A stretch of DNA of 64,000 nt from the NCBI GenBank assembly GCA_027186245.1, contig CP114498.1:7633501-7697500 (forward strand). Direction: 5' to 3'. Of the stretch, positions 38,227-48,253 are shown one piece after another (the stretch's first letter is position 1; each line of letters begins with the position of its first letter). The stretch comes from Coriaria nepalensis (lineage: Eukaryota > Streptophyta > Magnoliopsida > Cucurbitales > Coriariaceae). Under the pieces are notes generated by a model. That model was not told the origin of the DNA, ran no database searches, and saw only the letters and a list, made by a program, of their open reading frames with translations. The position numbers were made by a program, and so were the translations under genes.

Positions 38227-38605
38227 TGATGCAGGAAATGTGGAAGGGAACGATGTGTCGTCAACAAAGGAAAGGGACATGTCGCACAAGTGGTCCATTT
38301 GAAAGATTACTAGAGGTATATTAGCCCAAAGTCTGTAAAGCGCAAGTCAGCAGAAGCCCAGCTGAACAGTATTGTCTCCTAGCTTGTGATAACTGAAAAT
38401 ACCTGTAAATGCAACAGAAGAGCTAATTAGTTAGAAGAAGTTATGAGCAACCGTTAATCGTTACAATGTAATTGAATACAAGCGAAATTGTAAACAGTTG
38501 AGAAGGCAATGAAAAATCTAAAGTCTCTCTCCCTCTAAAATTCTCTGACCTTCTAACCGCCAATTTCTAAGGAGTCCACAGTTGACTGGAATTAAACTGC
38601 AAACA
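38227..38605 (+). repeat. 5' LTR of the gypsy element
   Basis: Starts TGATGCAGGAAAT and ends ACTGCAAACA. It aligns along its length with 43029-43426, for example at the shared word aaaatacctgtaaatgcaac. A 16-bp stretch of the 3' LTR (including acgtgagccgaccc) is missing here. Confidence 0.88.
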
Positions 38606-38630
38606 TTGGTGCTCTCGTTCCTTAGCTCTA

Positions 38631-39500
38631 ATGGCGGAAACGTGTAGCAAAGCTGAAATAGCAGCTATCCAGTCACAATTCGATGGCTAATCCAAGCGAT
38701 TTGATGGTATTGAAATAAAAGTGGAAGAATTAGATGCAATATCTGTGATGATCAAGAAGATATGGACTCGTTTGGAGTGTGTAGATTCAGGTGTTAACAA
38801 TGCTGAATCGTCGTCAACATCCTCTCTAGCTCGAGCTTACAAACTGGAATTTCATTAATCTAATGGGGATGATCCATTAGATTGGATTTTCAGGATCGAG
38901 CATTTCTTTGCCTACAACCAAACACCAGAATTCCAGAAGTTGCAATTGGTTTCTTTCACTCAGAGGGACCAGCTCTAAGGTGGTATAAATGGATGCAGAA
39001 CAATGAACTCATCAAATCTTAGAATATTTTCTACGACAAGTGGAGATTCGTTTTGGACCTTCTGAATATTAGGATCCCAAGGGGAATTTAGCTAAACTGA
39101 CTTACACAATTACAGTGACAGAGTATCAAGCAAAATTTGAGGACTTCTCAATACAAGTTTTCTATAAAAAAAAATGCTTTATTCAGGTCTTAAACCAGAT
39201 ATACGACGTGAGGTACGATTAGCAAGACCAAACAATTTGTACCAAGCCATAGCAATAGCCAAGATGCAAGAAGATAAGTTCAAAGATATGACCTTAACCA
39301 AGCCAACCTACAACCATAATCCCAAACCTTACACTTACTAGCAACCAAAACCACCTCTACTACCCACCCCCATTCAAACAACCTTACCCAATCAAACCAA
39401 ACAATTCAAGAAGTTGACACATTTAGAAATGGCATAGAGGAGGTCAAAAGGGTTATATTTCAATTGCGATGAAAAGTTCAACCAACTTCATAAGTGCAGA
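38631..39500 (+). pseudogene. Gag remnant of the gypsy element
   Basis: An ATG at 38631 opens a frame (AETCSKAEIAAIQ) 25 bp after the LTR. A recognisable Gag pattern follows, with DDPLDWIFRIEHFFAY near 38870-38920 and a GPSA-LRW-type region just after. Several stops and shifts interrupt it, and no intact zinc-knuckle was seen. Confidence 0.75.
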
Positions 39501-39639
39501 GGTAATTTTTTTACTATAACGTGTCCTTGATGAAATAGAGGAAACAAAGGACAATCTTGACTATAACACTATCTCACAAACCGAACTCACCCCAGACACT
39601 CGACTAGTTCCAACCCTTACACCACAAATAAGCCTACAT

Positions 39640-41500
39640 GCCCTCTCGGGTGAACAAACTCCAAGAACATTGAGACTCACTGGTCAACTAGGATCAACAC
39701 CTCTGCAAATTTTGATGGACAGTAGAAGTGTGCATAATTTCATACAGTCCAGAATTGCATAATTCCTTAAACTTCCAATTTCTACTTCTACTCAGTTCAA
39801 GGTACATGTGGGGAATGGAGATAATTTACAGTGTGAAGGCTTATGTTCTAATACGGCAGTGATCCTACAACAAATTCCATTTGTAATGGATATGTATATG
39901 TTACCATTAGAAGGTGCAGATCTAGTACTTAGAATTCAATGGCTTCGCCTATTGGGACCAGTTATAACAGATTACAAGTCCCTGTCAATGCAATTTTTAT
40001 GGGAAAATTCCATCATTACATTGCAAGGAGATCAACCACCTATACCTTATTCCATGCCCTGCTCACAACTCTAAAAGTTAATTGTGAATGAAGGTATCTC
40101 CTCATTCTTTTATATCTCTGTTTACCATCTTACCCCAGAAACATCCAAAACCAATATCAATCCCATTGAAAGCATCATTAGCCACCCTGAACCCCCAGAA
40201 ATAATAGAATTCTTATCCAACTACTTAAAAATCTTCTCCGAAACTATATAATTACCCCCAACCCGACCCACTGACCACCAAATTCACCTTGATCCCTATT
40301 CTAAGCCTGTAAATATCAGACCCTGTCGCTACCCTTATTTCCAGAAGTCAGAAATTGAAAGACAGGTCTAGGAGATGCTCAAGAATGACATTATATAACC
40401 GAGTACAAACCCCTTCTCGTCACCAGTACTTTTGGTCAAGAAAAAGGATGGCACGTGGTGTTTTTGTATATTGACTATAGAAGGTTAAATGCAATTACAA
40501 TAAAGGACAAGTTTCCTATCCCCATTATTGATGAGCTGCATAGATCCAAACTTTTCTCAAAATTGGATTTAAGAGTAGGATATCATCAGATAAGAGTGAA
40601 GCCTACTGGTTCTTTCAAGATTGCATTTCGCACTCATAAAGACCGTTAAAAATTTCTCGTAACGACTTTTGGCTTAACAAACGCACCCTCTACCTTTCAA
40701 GCAACTATGAACCAAGTCTTTCAACCTTTCCTTAGAAAGTTTGTTATCATTTTTTTATATGATATTTTGGTGTACAGCAAGTCCTTGCAAGATCATGTTC
40801 TACATTTGGAGCAAGTGCTAGATTGCGTAAAAGCTAATACACTACTAGCCAATCGTTCCAAATGCATTTTTGCGACAACCTTGATTGACTACTTAGGCTA
40901 TATAGTCTCGGGAGAGGGAGTACCACCTGACCACCCTTCCAAGATTTACTCAATTATAGACTGACCTACACCCTCTACACAGAAGTAATTAAGGTGATTC
41001 TTAGGCCTCACAGACTATTATAGGAAATTCTTGAAAGGCTATGTGTCAATAGCTAGTCCTCTCACTGATCTTTTAAAAAAAGATCATTCTTACGGACAGA
41101 GACAACTCAAGCAGCATTTGATTAACTCAAAAAGGCACTAACAACTCTGCCTATGTTCTCAAACTGCCAGACTTCACCACGCCGTTCACTATAGAAATAG
41201 ATGCATCGAGCAAAGGGATTGGAGCTGTTCCGATGCAAGAGGACCACCCAAGAAATTATGTACAATGCAAAGTGCATCCACCTACATCCGTGGACTTCAT
41301 GTTATTACTTCAGCAGTAGGCAAGAAATTATGTACAAGAATGCAAAGTGCCTTCACTTGCCTATTTCAGCAAGAAATTATGTACAAGAATGCAAAGTGCC
41401 TTCACTTGCCTATTTCAGCAAGAAATTATGTACAAGAATGCAAAGTGCATCCACCTACATCCGTGGTCTTCATGTTATTACTTCAGCAGTAGGCAAGTGA
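39640..41500 (+). pseudogene. Protease, reverse transcriptase and RNase H remnants
   Basis: The protease active-site region appears near 39715 as LMDSRSVHNFI, where an aspartic protease would have Asp-Ser/Thr-Gly, so the glycine is already replaced. Reverse transcriptase pieces run from about 40270 to 40965 (CIDYRRLN-like [49 protein letters not shown]). The catalytic motif reads FLYDILVYS: one of the two adjacent aspartates is missing. RNase H starts near 41190 (IEIDASSKGIGA) and is then disrupted by 49-bp tandem repeats. The frames are broken in many places. Confidence 0.88.
41249..41497 (+). repeat. 49-bp tandem repeats with duplicated flank inside RNase H
   Basis: Copies beginning caagaaattatgtac start at 41249, 41321, 41370 and 41419. 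The spacing of the last three is exactly 49 bp. The sequence after the first copy (tgcatccacctacatccgtg ... cagcagtaggc) recurs after the last, so an A-B-B-A' arrangement is visible. Because 49 is not a multiple of three, each copy shifts the reading frame. Confidence 0.9.
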
Positions 41501-41955
41501 AGGCACTACTTATAGGGAGGTAAACTTTTCATCAAAACAGATCAACATAGTCTTAAAGAGTTGATGTCCCAAGTAATGCGAACACCTTCTCAACATCACT
41601 GTCTTACTAAACTCTTATGTTACTCCTATGAGAGATCATATATAAGCTTGGTACAGAAAATAAGGTCGTTGATGTCTTATCTCATATTCATTGTGATGAT
41701 CAAAATACAACTTGTTTTGCTTTCTCTTAAAGCTGAGTTGATTGCAGACCTAAAGTTATAACCCCTAATGTCTACTGTACAGTCTAACCAAGAAAGGAAT
41801 GCTACTGACAGCCAATCCTACTAGAAAGGAATGCTCAAGAAGGTCAAGAGGTAGCAAACTTCCTAGTTTGCCAACATATTAAAGCTACAAATTCTGCTCC
41901 AAATGGTCTATTGCAGCCATTACCAATACCGGACCAGATTTAGGAAGACATCACC

Positions 41956-43028
41956 ATGGACTTCATTACTCATCTACCTATTTCATTTGGGTTTTCAGTA
42001 ATCATGGTGGTAGTGGATCGACTGTCCAAGTATGGTCACTTTGGAGCCCTTCCAACCTCTTTTTCAGATTCCAAAGCAGTTGAATTATTCCTGTTCATGG
42101 TCTGCAGATTTCATCGCTTTCCAAGGTCAATTGTATCAGACATAGATAGGGTGTTCACTAGCAAATTTTGGAAAGAATTGTTTGATATGCACAAAACGTC
42201 CCTCAAACTCAGCACTGCTTATTACCCCCAAACCGATGGGCAAACAGAGGTAGTAAACAGGTGCCTACAACAATATCTAAGGGCCTATGTACTAGATAAT
42301 CCTAAAAATTGGTTCAAATTTTTGGGATGGGCTGAATATCACTATAATACCTCTATACACTCTGCCACTGGTTGCTCACCTTATCAAGCAGTCTTTGGGA
42401 GGCCACCTCCCACTATTCCTAGCTACATTAGAGGTCTGGCTTCATTTCAAGCCATCGAGATAGTGAGCTTCTCACACGAGATTCACTCCTAGCTAAACTC
42501 AAAAGTACATTTGAGTGTTGCTTAAAACAGAATGAAGAGCTAAAAAGAAACAGAGATCAAATCATTCATTTAACGTTGGCGAATGGGTCTTTGTGAAGTT
42601 ACAACCTTATAGACAGTATTTAGTAGCCAATAAACCTTTTCCTAAAGTAGCTCAACAATTTTTTTGGTCCTTTTTTAATTCTAAAACGAATTAGATAGGC
42701 TGTTTGTCGAGTAGAGTTGCCCCTAAACAAAAAAAATTCACCCCGTATTTCATATCTCTAAGTTGAAGGCATTCAAAGGAGATATCCAGGCAATCAGAAA
42801 CAGCTCAGAAACCCTAATTATACCATACACTGATTTACCAGTGTTCTTTCCAGATACAGTTCTAGCTACTAGGCAGATAATTTGCAACAATACAGAAATT
42901 GATCAAGCTCTAATTCAGTGGAAGAACTTAGTTGCAGCTAAGGCCTCATGGGAAGACTGCGAATCCATCGACAACTTGTTTCCAGAATTACACCTTGAGG
43001 ACAATGTGAAACTCTATAAGGCGGGAAT
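41956..43028 (+). pseudogene. Integrase and chromodomain-like remnant
   Basis: The 41956-42492 frame is the longest intact piece: MDFITHLPISFGFSVIMVVV, DRLSKYGHF, SDIDRVFTSKFWKEL, and YYPQTDGQTEVVNRCLQQYL, typical of the integrase core with its DDE residues. After 42492 a stop and shifts separate it from the C-terminal frame 42763-43140, which contains LIQWKNLVAAKASWEDCESI. That is the chromodomain-like end found in plant chromoviruses. This frame runs on into the 3' LTR. Confidence 0.9.
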
Positions 43029-43426
43029 TGATGTAGGAAATAATGAAGGGAACGCTGTTTTGTCAACAAAGGGAAGGGACATGTCGCACAAGAGGTCCAT
43101 ACGTGAGCCGACCCATTTGAAAGATTACTGGAGGTATTAGCCCAAATGTCTGGAAAGCGCAAGTTAGCATAAGCCCAGCTGAACAGTGTTGTAGTCTCCT
43201 AACTTGCGATAACTGAAAATACCTGTAAATGCAACAGAAGAGCTAATCAGTTAGAGGAGGTTGTTAGCAACCGTTAACTATTACAATGTAATTAAGTATA
43301 AGCGAAATTGTAAACAATTGAGAAGGCAATGAAAAATCTCTAGTCTTTCTCCCTCCAAAATTCCTTAATCTTTTCACCCCAATTTCTAAAGAGTTCGTAG
43401 TTGACTCGAATTAGAAGACTGCAACA
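43029..43426 (+). repeat. 3' LTR of the gypsy element
   Basis: Starts TGATGTAGGAAATAATG and ends AGACTGCAACA. It is the partner of 38227-38605, with scattered differences and an extra 16-bp segment. Confidence 0.88.
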
Positions 43427-44795
43427 CACATGTGAGTTGTCATTGGAAAAATGGGAGAGCATTCCAGCTAACTTGTAGCCGTGTAGACAGACAGCCGTGT
43501 GTCCTTAACTCTTACCCAACTTTCAACGAGAAACAACGATGAATTAGTTAATGCAATAACTCAAGACAAACTTCAAAGAGGATTATGACCAAAGCAAAAC
43601 CCATTTCAAATTTTCAACCCTTTCCCCTTTTGTTAGTGGTGGTGATGATTTTCATTTTTTTTTTTTCCTTATTATCTTAATTCGTCAATTAAATGTGGTG
43701 ACTCTTCTTTTATAGAATTATCAGATTTGATGGTTATAATATTATATTTTAATTCTATATTTTTTTTTTACTTAAATTGGATATTATAGATTCAAGCAAG
43801 ACCATTTGTGTTCTTAACTAGAAAAAAAATAAAAATAAAAAAACAATGAGGTTTATTTACTAATTTCATAAAGCAAAAGGGTAATTCTCAAATTAATGTT
43901 GTAATATCATATACTATATTGATATTATATATAATTAAGATAAATCAATTTATACAAACATCGAAAAAGTTCTTATTAATTTTCTCAATCAAACAATCCA
44001 TTGTTTGAAACAATCTTGACCAATATCAAAAGCTCCAATTCATAAAGAAACGCATGGTATACATAATAAGATAAACATAAAATATATGTTTTGGATGATA
44101 TTAAGAAGATGTAGTAATTATAACTTTAGTATATAAAAAATATAATATGTTATCTGATTAAACAAATTAAGGTTTACATGCATGCATCCCGTTACTTTCA
44201 AACCTAACAAACAACGTGCAAAATGTCAACTACATGTTAATTCAACATAAATTAGTTAGCATAAATTAACTTAAAAAGAGTATCATGAAATTATGAACAT
44301 TATATTATTAAAACTAAGTATGTATTTTATTAAATAATTCGGTGTTACACCATATTGATTAAATATTAGAAATCAAGCATTTTTGTATGAACATAATTTA
44401 TATACACGTGAGAAATTAAATCTTATCATAATTATAAATATTACTTTTATCATACTTATAATTATAGTAAAATTTGATTTATTACATATTTATAAACTTT
44501 GACCATAAATTACAAGAATTTAAACTAGCTGAGCTATATAACGTGTATTCATTTGTATCTGTTAATTAGAAAACATTTTTTGGCCAATAAGTAAATAAAT
44601 AAATAAATTAATAACTATATATACAAAATACAAAGAAAATGAAAGAAAAAACCCATAATTTATTTTATTTTATATAATAATTAAAGTAAATAAATATATT
44701 GTATGGAAAACATGTCTTGCATCTTGAAGCTTTCTAAGTCTTAACCAAAGGAAACACCTGAAAAATATTAATAAGAGTTTTTAGTAAGAGGAAAA

Positions 44796-44829
<34 letters not shown>

Positions 44830-44915
44830 AAATTAATAAATAAATTTGATAAAAAAAAAAATTATTTAAACATAATCATTTGGAAAAATAAAATGAGAGA
44901 GAGAGAAGAAGGAAT
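43427..44915. other. AT-rich spacer
   Basis: No coding or RNA gene was recognised. Contains a (TA)n run at 44800-44826 and GA-rich DNA at 44895-44910, just past the 3' end of the MIR159 hairpin. Confidence 0.55.
44800..44826. repeat. (TA)n microsatellite
   Basis: AT dinucleotide run of about 27 bp, about 100 bp beyond the MIR159 hairpin. Confidence 0.95.
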
Positions 44916-44917
44916 GG

Positions 44918-45131
44918 AATTAGAGTGGGAGCTCCCTTCAATCCAAATAAGGAAAGGAGAAGGCAAAACACAGCTCCATCGACATGCAAACCTTTAAAAT
45001 GCGCACCCTCTCACGTAACAAAAACATCTTATCCTGCGCAATTTATTGGTATGCATGGACAAGCAGCCATATTACACCCTAACTCTCCCCACCTCATTTT
45101 GAACCGAAGGGGAGCTCCCTTTTAGTTAACT
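44918..45131 (-). ncRNA. MIR159: MIR159 primary hairpin
   Basis: On the minus strand, positions 44947 to 44927 read as a 21-nt mature miR159 with core GGAUUGAAGGGAGCUC and a CCC 3' end. The core is identical to miR159 family members, and the 5' end is UUUGG as in miR159 rather than UUGGAC as in miR319. The opposite arm (about 45101-45122; minus strand GGGAGCUCCCCUUCGGUUC) pairs with it through G:U wobbles and a single bulge. The roughly 200-nt foldback is of MIR159/319 length. It contains a second paired block (AUGAGGUGGGGAGAG against UUCUCCUUUCCUUA) and GCUGCUU and GGUUUGCAU words as in known MIR159 loops. miR159 guides cleavage of GAMYB-type MYB transcripts. Gene order (next to LRB and a coiled-coil gene) matches Arabidopsis MIR159C. 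Open frames across it are spurious. Confidence 0.92.
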
Positions 45132-45178
45132 ACCCATCTCCGGCCACCGCTAGCGGCTCCGCCGGAAACCCTACCTAG

Positions 45179-45187
45179 CTATATAAT
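45179..45187 (-). promoter_or_regulatory. Probable TATA box of MIR159
   Basis: The minus strand reads AATTATATAGC about 50 bp upstream of the hairpin base, in front of a CCGGCGGAGCC-type GC-richer leader. The position suits a core promoter driving the precursor. Confidence 0.5.
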
Positions 45188-45764
45188 TTAAACATGCATG
45201 CTGGGCAGATGAGTATGTAAGTGAATTTCGCTGATCAAAATATATAGAGGTGGGAAGAAGATGAATGGTTGAAAATATTGAAAAAAAAAAAAAAAAGTTG
45301 GGTGATTAAAGGACCAATGGGATTCATTTGAAATTAAAGTAGTCATTTAATGGGCCCAATGAATGAAATCTAAGGGATAGATTTTGTTTTCCATTTATGC
45401 CAAAGAGATAGATAGGGTGGTACAGTTTTATGGTGTAACAGTTTGCTTTAAATATGGCAGTCTCAAATTTATGGGTTGGCTTGGCTGTGGATTGTATTTT
45501 TCCGATCAGAACTCCGACTAATCACTCAAAATTTAAGGGGTCGGTTGGCCGTAAATTGTAATTTTTTTAACTCAGAAGATTTGGTTGGATGATATCCGAT
45601 GAGTATATTACCTATCTAGCCACCATCTAATCAATTTTTTTATAATTATTTATAAATATCTTTAATACATATAGAAGATAATAAAAAATAAAAGAAATTG
45701 ATTAAAAAAAAACATATATTAAAATAGTAACAAAATGCATTTGAATAATTTTAAAAGAACACTC
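45188..45764. other. MIR159 upstream region and spacer
   Basis: Presumed MIR159 promoter followed by AT-rich spacer. Two related stretches (gttggcttggctgtggattgta near 45474 and ggttggccgtaaattgta near 45543) form an imperfect direct repeat. The right end should be 3' UTR of the coiled-coil gene. Confidence 0.45.
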
Positions 45765-47304
45765 CTAACAAGACTTTCTAGACCTAGAAAGTTGTCCTTC
45801 TAACCTTGCTTCAAGCAACTTAGCCATCAAAGTATCTTCCTTTACACCCCGAGGCCATTTCAAAGAAGATTCCGATCTCTCGAAATTCCGACTATTCGTT
45901 TTTTCACCTTCCAATTGCAATAAGTTTAAACCGTTCGAGTTTATACAGTTGTAATTACCGGCTTCTTCACTTTCTTTCTTTGGCAATGATCTACATTGTT
46001 TCCTTGATTCATCAATTGACCATTTTGCTCGATCTTTCCAAACTTTTTCCCTTATGATCTTCATTCGCATCTTTTCGTCAACCCATGCTTCCGATAAATA
46101 ATGAACTAAGCGGTCCGTATTTCTTCGACTAACATGAACGGCATCCTTCTCTTGCTTGTGATAATCTTGTATTCCCTTAGCAAACTCATCACACAATCTC
46201 TCTAACAGATTACTAGCTTTTCTCTCTTCCTCAAGCTCTTTTAACGCATTAGAAAAAGCCGATTTCACTTGACATAGTTCTCTAGCCATGTTCTGGTACT
46301 TGATTTCCAAACAATTTCTCAACGTTCTCTCTTCTTCTATTTCATCTTTCAAAGATTGAAAAGCAGCTTCGATCAAGCCTTGCTCGTTCTTTGTTTTGAC
46401 AACTTTAACCTCCGAAATTTTATCCGTTAATTCGTCGATGTTTTTCTTACCTGATTGATTATCTGGTGCTTCCACCAATGACATATGAAAATTCTTTTGC
46501 TCTTCACTATTGAGTAAGCAATTCATACTTTTACGAGGTCTAGCCTGTGAAAAGGAATTAAGAATATGGTTCAATGAAAATCTTCCTACATGTACTGAGA
46601 AATCGGTAACATTTCTACATAATAGAAGAGGAAAGATACCGTTTCTAGGCATCTAGTGTCGAAGAGAAAACCATTGAGCTAATGTTGGTTATATATAGGA
46701 GATGCGGGCCTCACGGTATAACCGTTCGGTCGATAATAGCAAAGATTTGGAAGCTAGTGCTCATTACTAGAATCCCATATCTAAGCCCTAGTTTCGGCCC
46801 AATACTTTCAGATCAAATTGTTAAAACGTCAGTTAAGATCTAGTTCTAGTTTGAGCCCACAAAGCTGCAGTTAGTTTCAAATGATTAGAGTGAAAGAACA
46901 CTAACCTGCTCAAAGCACTTGAAGTTGCTGTGGCGGTGAGGGTGAGGATGACTATTGGGGTTCTTCTTCACGCTTCTGCTCTTTTGGGCCAAAGGCGGAT
47001 CGTGGTGGTGGTGGTGGTGTGCCAGACCGCTATGCCAAAGATTAGCACATAGTTTTCTGGCAGAAATTTCAGTTGAGGGGGAGAAAGTGAGGAATTCTTG
47101 AATTGGGTGGGTGTTTTTCACAATATTATCATTATTTTGAGAAGGAATCTCAAGCCTCCATGTGGGTGGTGAAGTAGTAGTATTGCTACTACCACCACTA
47201 CCTCTTCTACTACCACTACTGCTACTACAAGGGTCTTCTCCTCTTTTCCCAACCAATATTACCTTTAGACCACCACATTTCAACCTTAATGTTTCTTCTT
47301 CCAT
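45765..47304 (-). CDS. Plant coiled-coil protein, BRANCHLESS TRICHOME / USO1-like family
   Basis: Two coding exons on the minus strand, 46906-47304 and 45765-46544, joined in phase 0 by GT-AG. They give 392 aa. The N-terminal exon is low-complexity: MEEETLRLKCGGLKVILVGK, a serine-rich run, then the family motif ISARKLCANLW near residues 80-92, and a stretch of six histidines. The second exon is charged and helical (LKDEIEEERTLRNCLEIKYQ, ALKELEEERKASNLLERLCD, VHYLSEAWVDEKMRMKI), matching the coiled-coil core of plant proteins annotated as myosin-heavy-chain-related or USO1-like. The function of this member is unknown; BRANCHLESS TRICHOME affects trichome cell shape. The gene lies about 630 bp upstream of MIR159, and gene order suggests the At2g46250 relative (inference). 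A 46-bp tandem repeat lies directly before the start codon. Confidence 0.85.
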
Positions 47305-47350
47305 CTCTCTCTCTCTCTCTCCTTTCTCTAGAGCTCAGTAGTTGTGTTCC

Positions 47351-47458
47351 GCAATGTGCTTTAGGATTCGGTTTTCTTTCTCAGCAGTTATTTTCTGCAA
47401 TGTGCTTTAGGATTCGGTTTTCTTTCTCAGTAGTTATTTTCTGCAATGTGCTTTCTCA
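47351..47458. repeat. 46-bp tandem repeat in the leader of the coiled-coil gene
   Basis: Copies start at 47351, 47397 and 47443 (gcaatgtgctttaggattcg ... cagttattttct). The first two are nearly identical and the third is truncated. The array lies 47-155 bp upstream of the ATG on the opposite strand, so it is in the 5' UTR or core promoter. Confidence 0.92.
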
Positions 47459-48253
47459 GTTATTTTCTCTCTCTCCTCACTTTTCTTTTCCTTTTTACCT
47501 CAAACCAAACATATAGACAGGACCCACTAAAACTAGCTCATTGAAATTTGGGTTAATTTTAAGTATTCAACTATTTTCTGATTCAAAGGTTATTAGGGTG
47601 GGTAAATTGAATCTGCAGTTGAAAGAAAGAAACAAAAAAAAAAAAACATGTCGGAGAAAGTCAAAACCTAGTTAAGGTAGTCACGCGTAATGATAAGCCC
47701 TAAGAAAAGAAAGAAAACTCTGGCTTTTTTATTAGCATTATGATCTGTTTTTTTCTCATTAACAAGAACATAAACAAAGTAATAGTACAATTATGAGTAG
47801 AAATCTAATCTCTCTACCTAAAGATAGTTTAAGCTTCTACCCATTTTGAATCATGGGATGCAACAACAAGAAAACATCCATTCCGACAAGTAGACAGGCA
47901 TCTTATGAGGCCTAGAATTTCTTACTTGTCTGTGGTCCTAAACTTAAAGTGCCCAGAGAAAGAGAAAAAAAAATTGTGGTCCAAAAAACTGGGATTTAGC
48001 AACTAATGATGCATACCATTCATCCTACAAGAATACAATTTGTTCGTAATTCAGAAATAAAGCGAATCGAATGCCACAACATGAGATTTGAATCACCGGA
48101 TCGATAGATACATTGTTGTAAAAAAAAAAGCGTGATGGAGCTTGTCATTACATTCTAATGCTTTTTACGAGTAGATTTATACAAAAGAAAAGAAGATTAG
48201 AAAATACAATGAATGCAAGTAATATTCTTACATTATACCAGTGGTTGGCTGAT
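47459..48253. other. Spacer between the coiled-coil gene and the PIP5K gene
   Basis: Left part: promoter of the coiled-coil gene. Right part, roughly 48120-48253: likely 3' UTR of the PIP5K gene. Nothing else was recognised. Confidence 0.5.

Larger units (their letters stand above)
38227..43426 (+). mobile_element. Ty3/gypsy LTR retrotransposon (chromovirus type), complete in outline but inactive
   Basis: A 5.2-kb element with two LTRs (38227-38605 and 43029-43426). The order gag, protease, reverse transcriptase, RNase H, integrase, chromodomain-like end marks Ty3/gypsy rather than copia. The flanking 5-mers (CACAG at left, CACAT at right) match at four of five positions and may be a decayed target-site duplication. 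A polypurine-like tract (aaggcgggaat) precedes the 3' LTR. The sequence just after the 5' LTR (ttggtgctctcg) is in primer-binding-site position, but I did not identify the tRNA. Gag and pol are broken by many stops and shifts, and the LTRs differ by substitutions and a 16-bp indel, so the insertion is not recent. It sits between the LRB gene and MIR159. Confidence 0.92.

Noticed and set aside
41249..41497. CRISPR-like spacing of repeats
   Set aside because: The copies are adjacent with no unique spacers, inside a plant retrotransposon.
41201..41500. 99-codon and 75-codon frames with repeated peptide words
   Set aside because: They translate the 49-bp tandem repeat inside the dead RNase H domain. 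They are not a repeat protein.
44927..44947. Assignment as miR319 instead of miR159
   Set aside because: The 5' end UUUGGAUUGAAG matches miR159; miR319 begins UUGGACUGAAG. Gene order also points to MIR159C.
44925..45125. 66-codon open frame over the MIR159 hairpin
   Set aside because: The inverted repeat and miR159 core on the other strand explain the sequence, and the frame is incidental.
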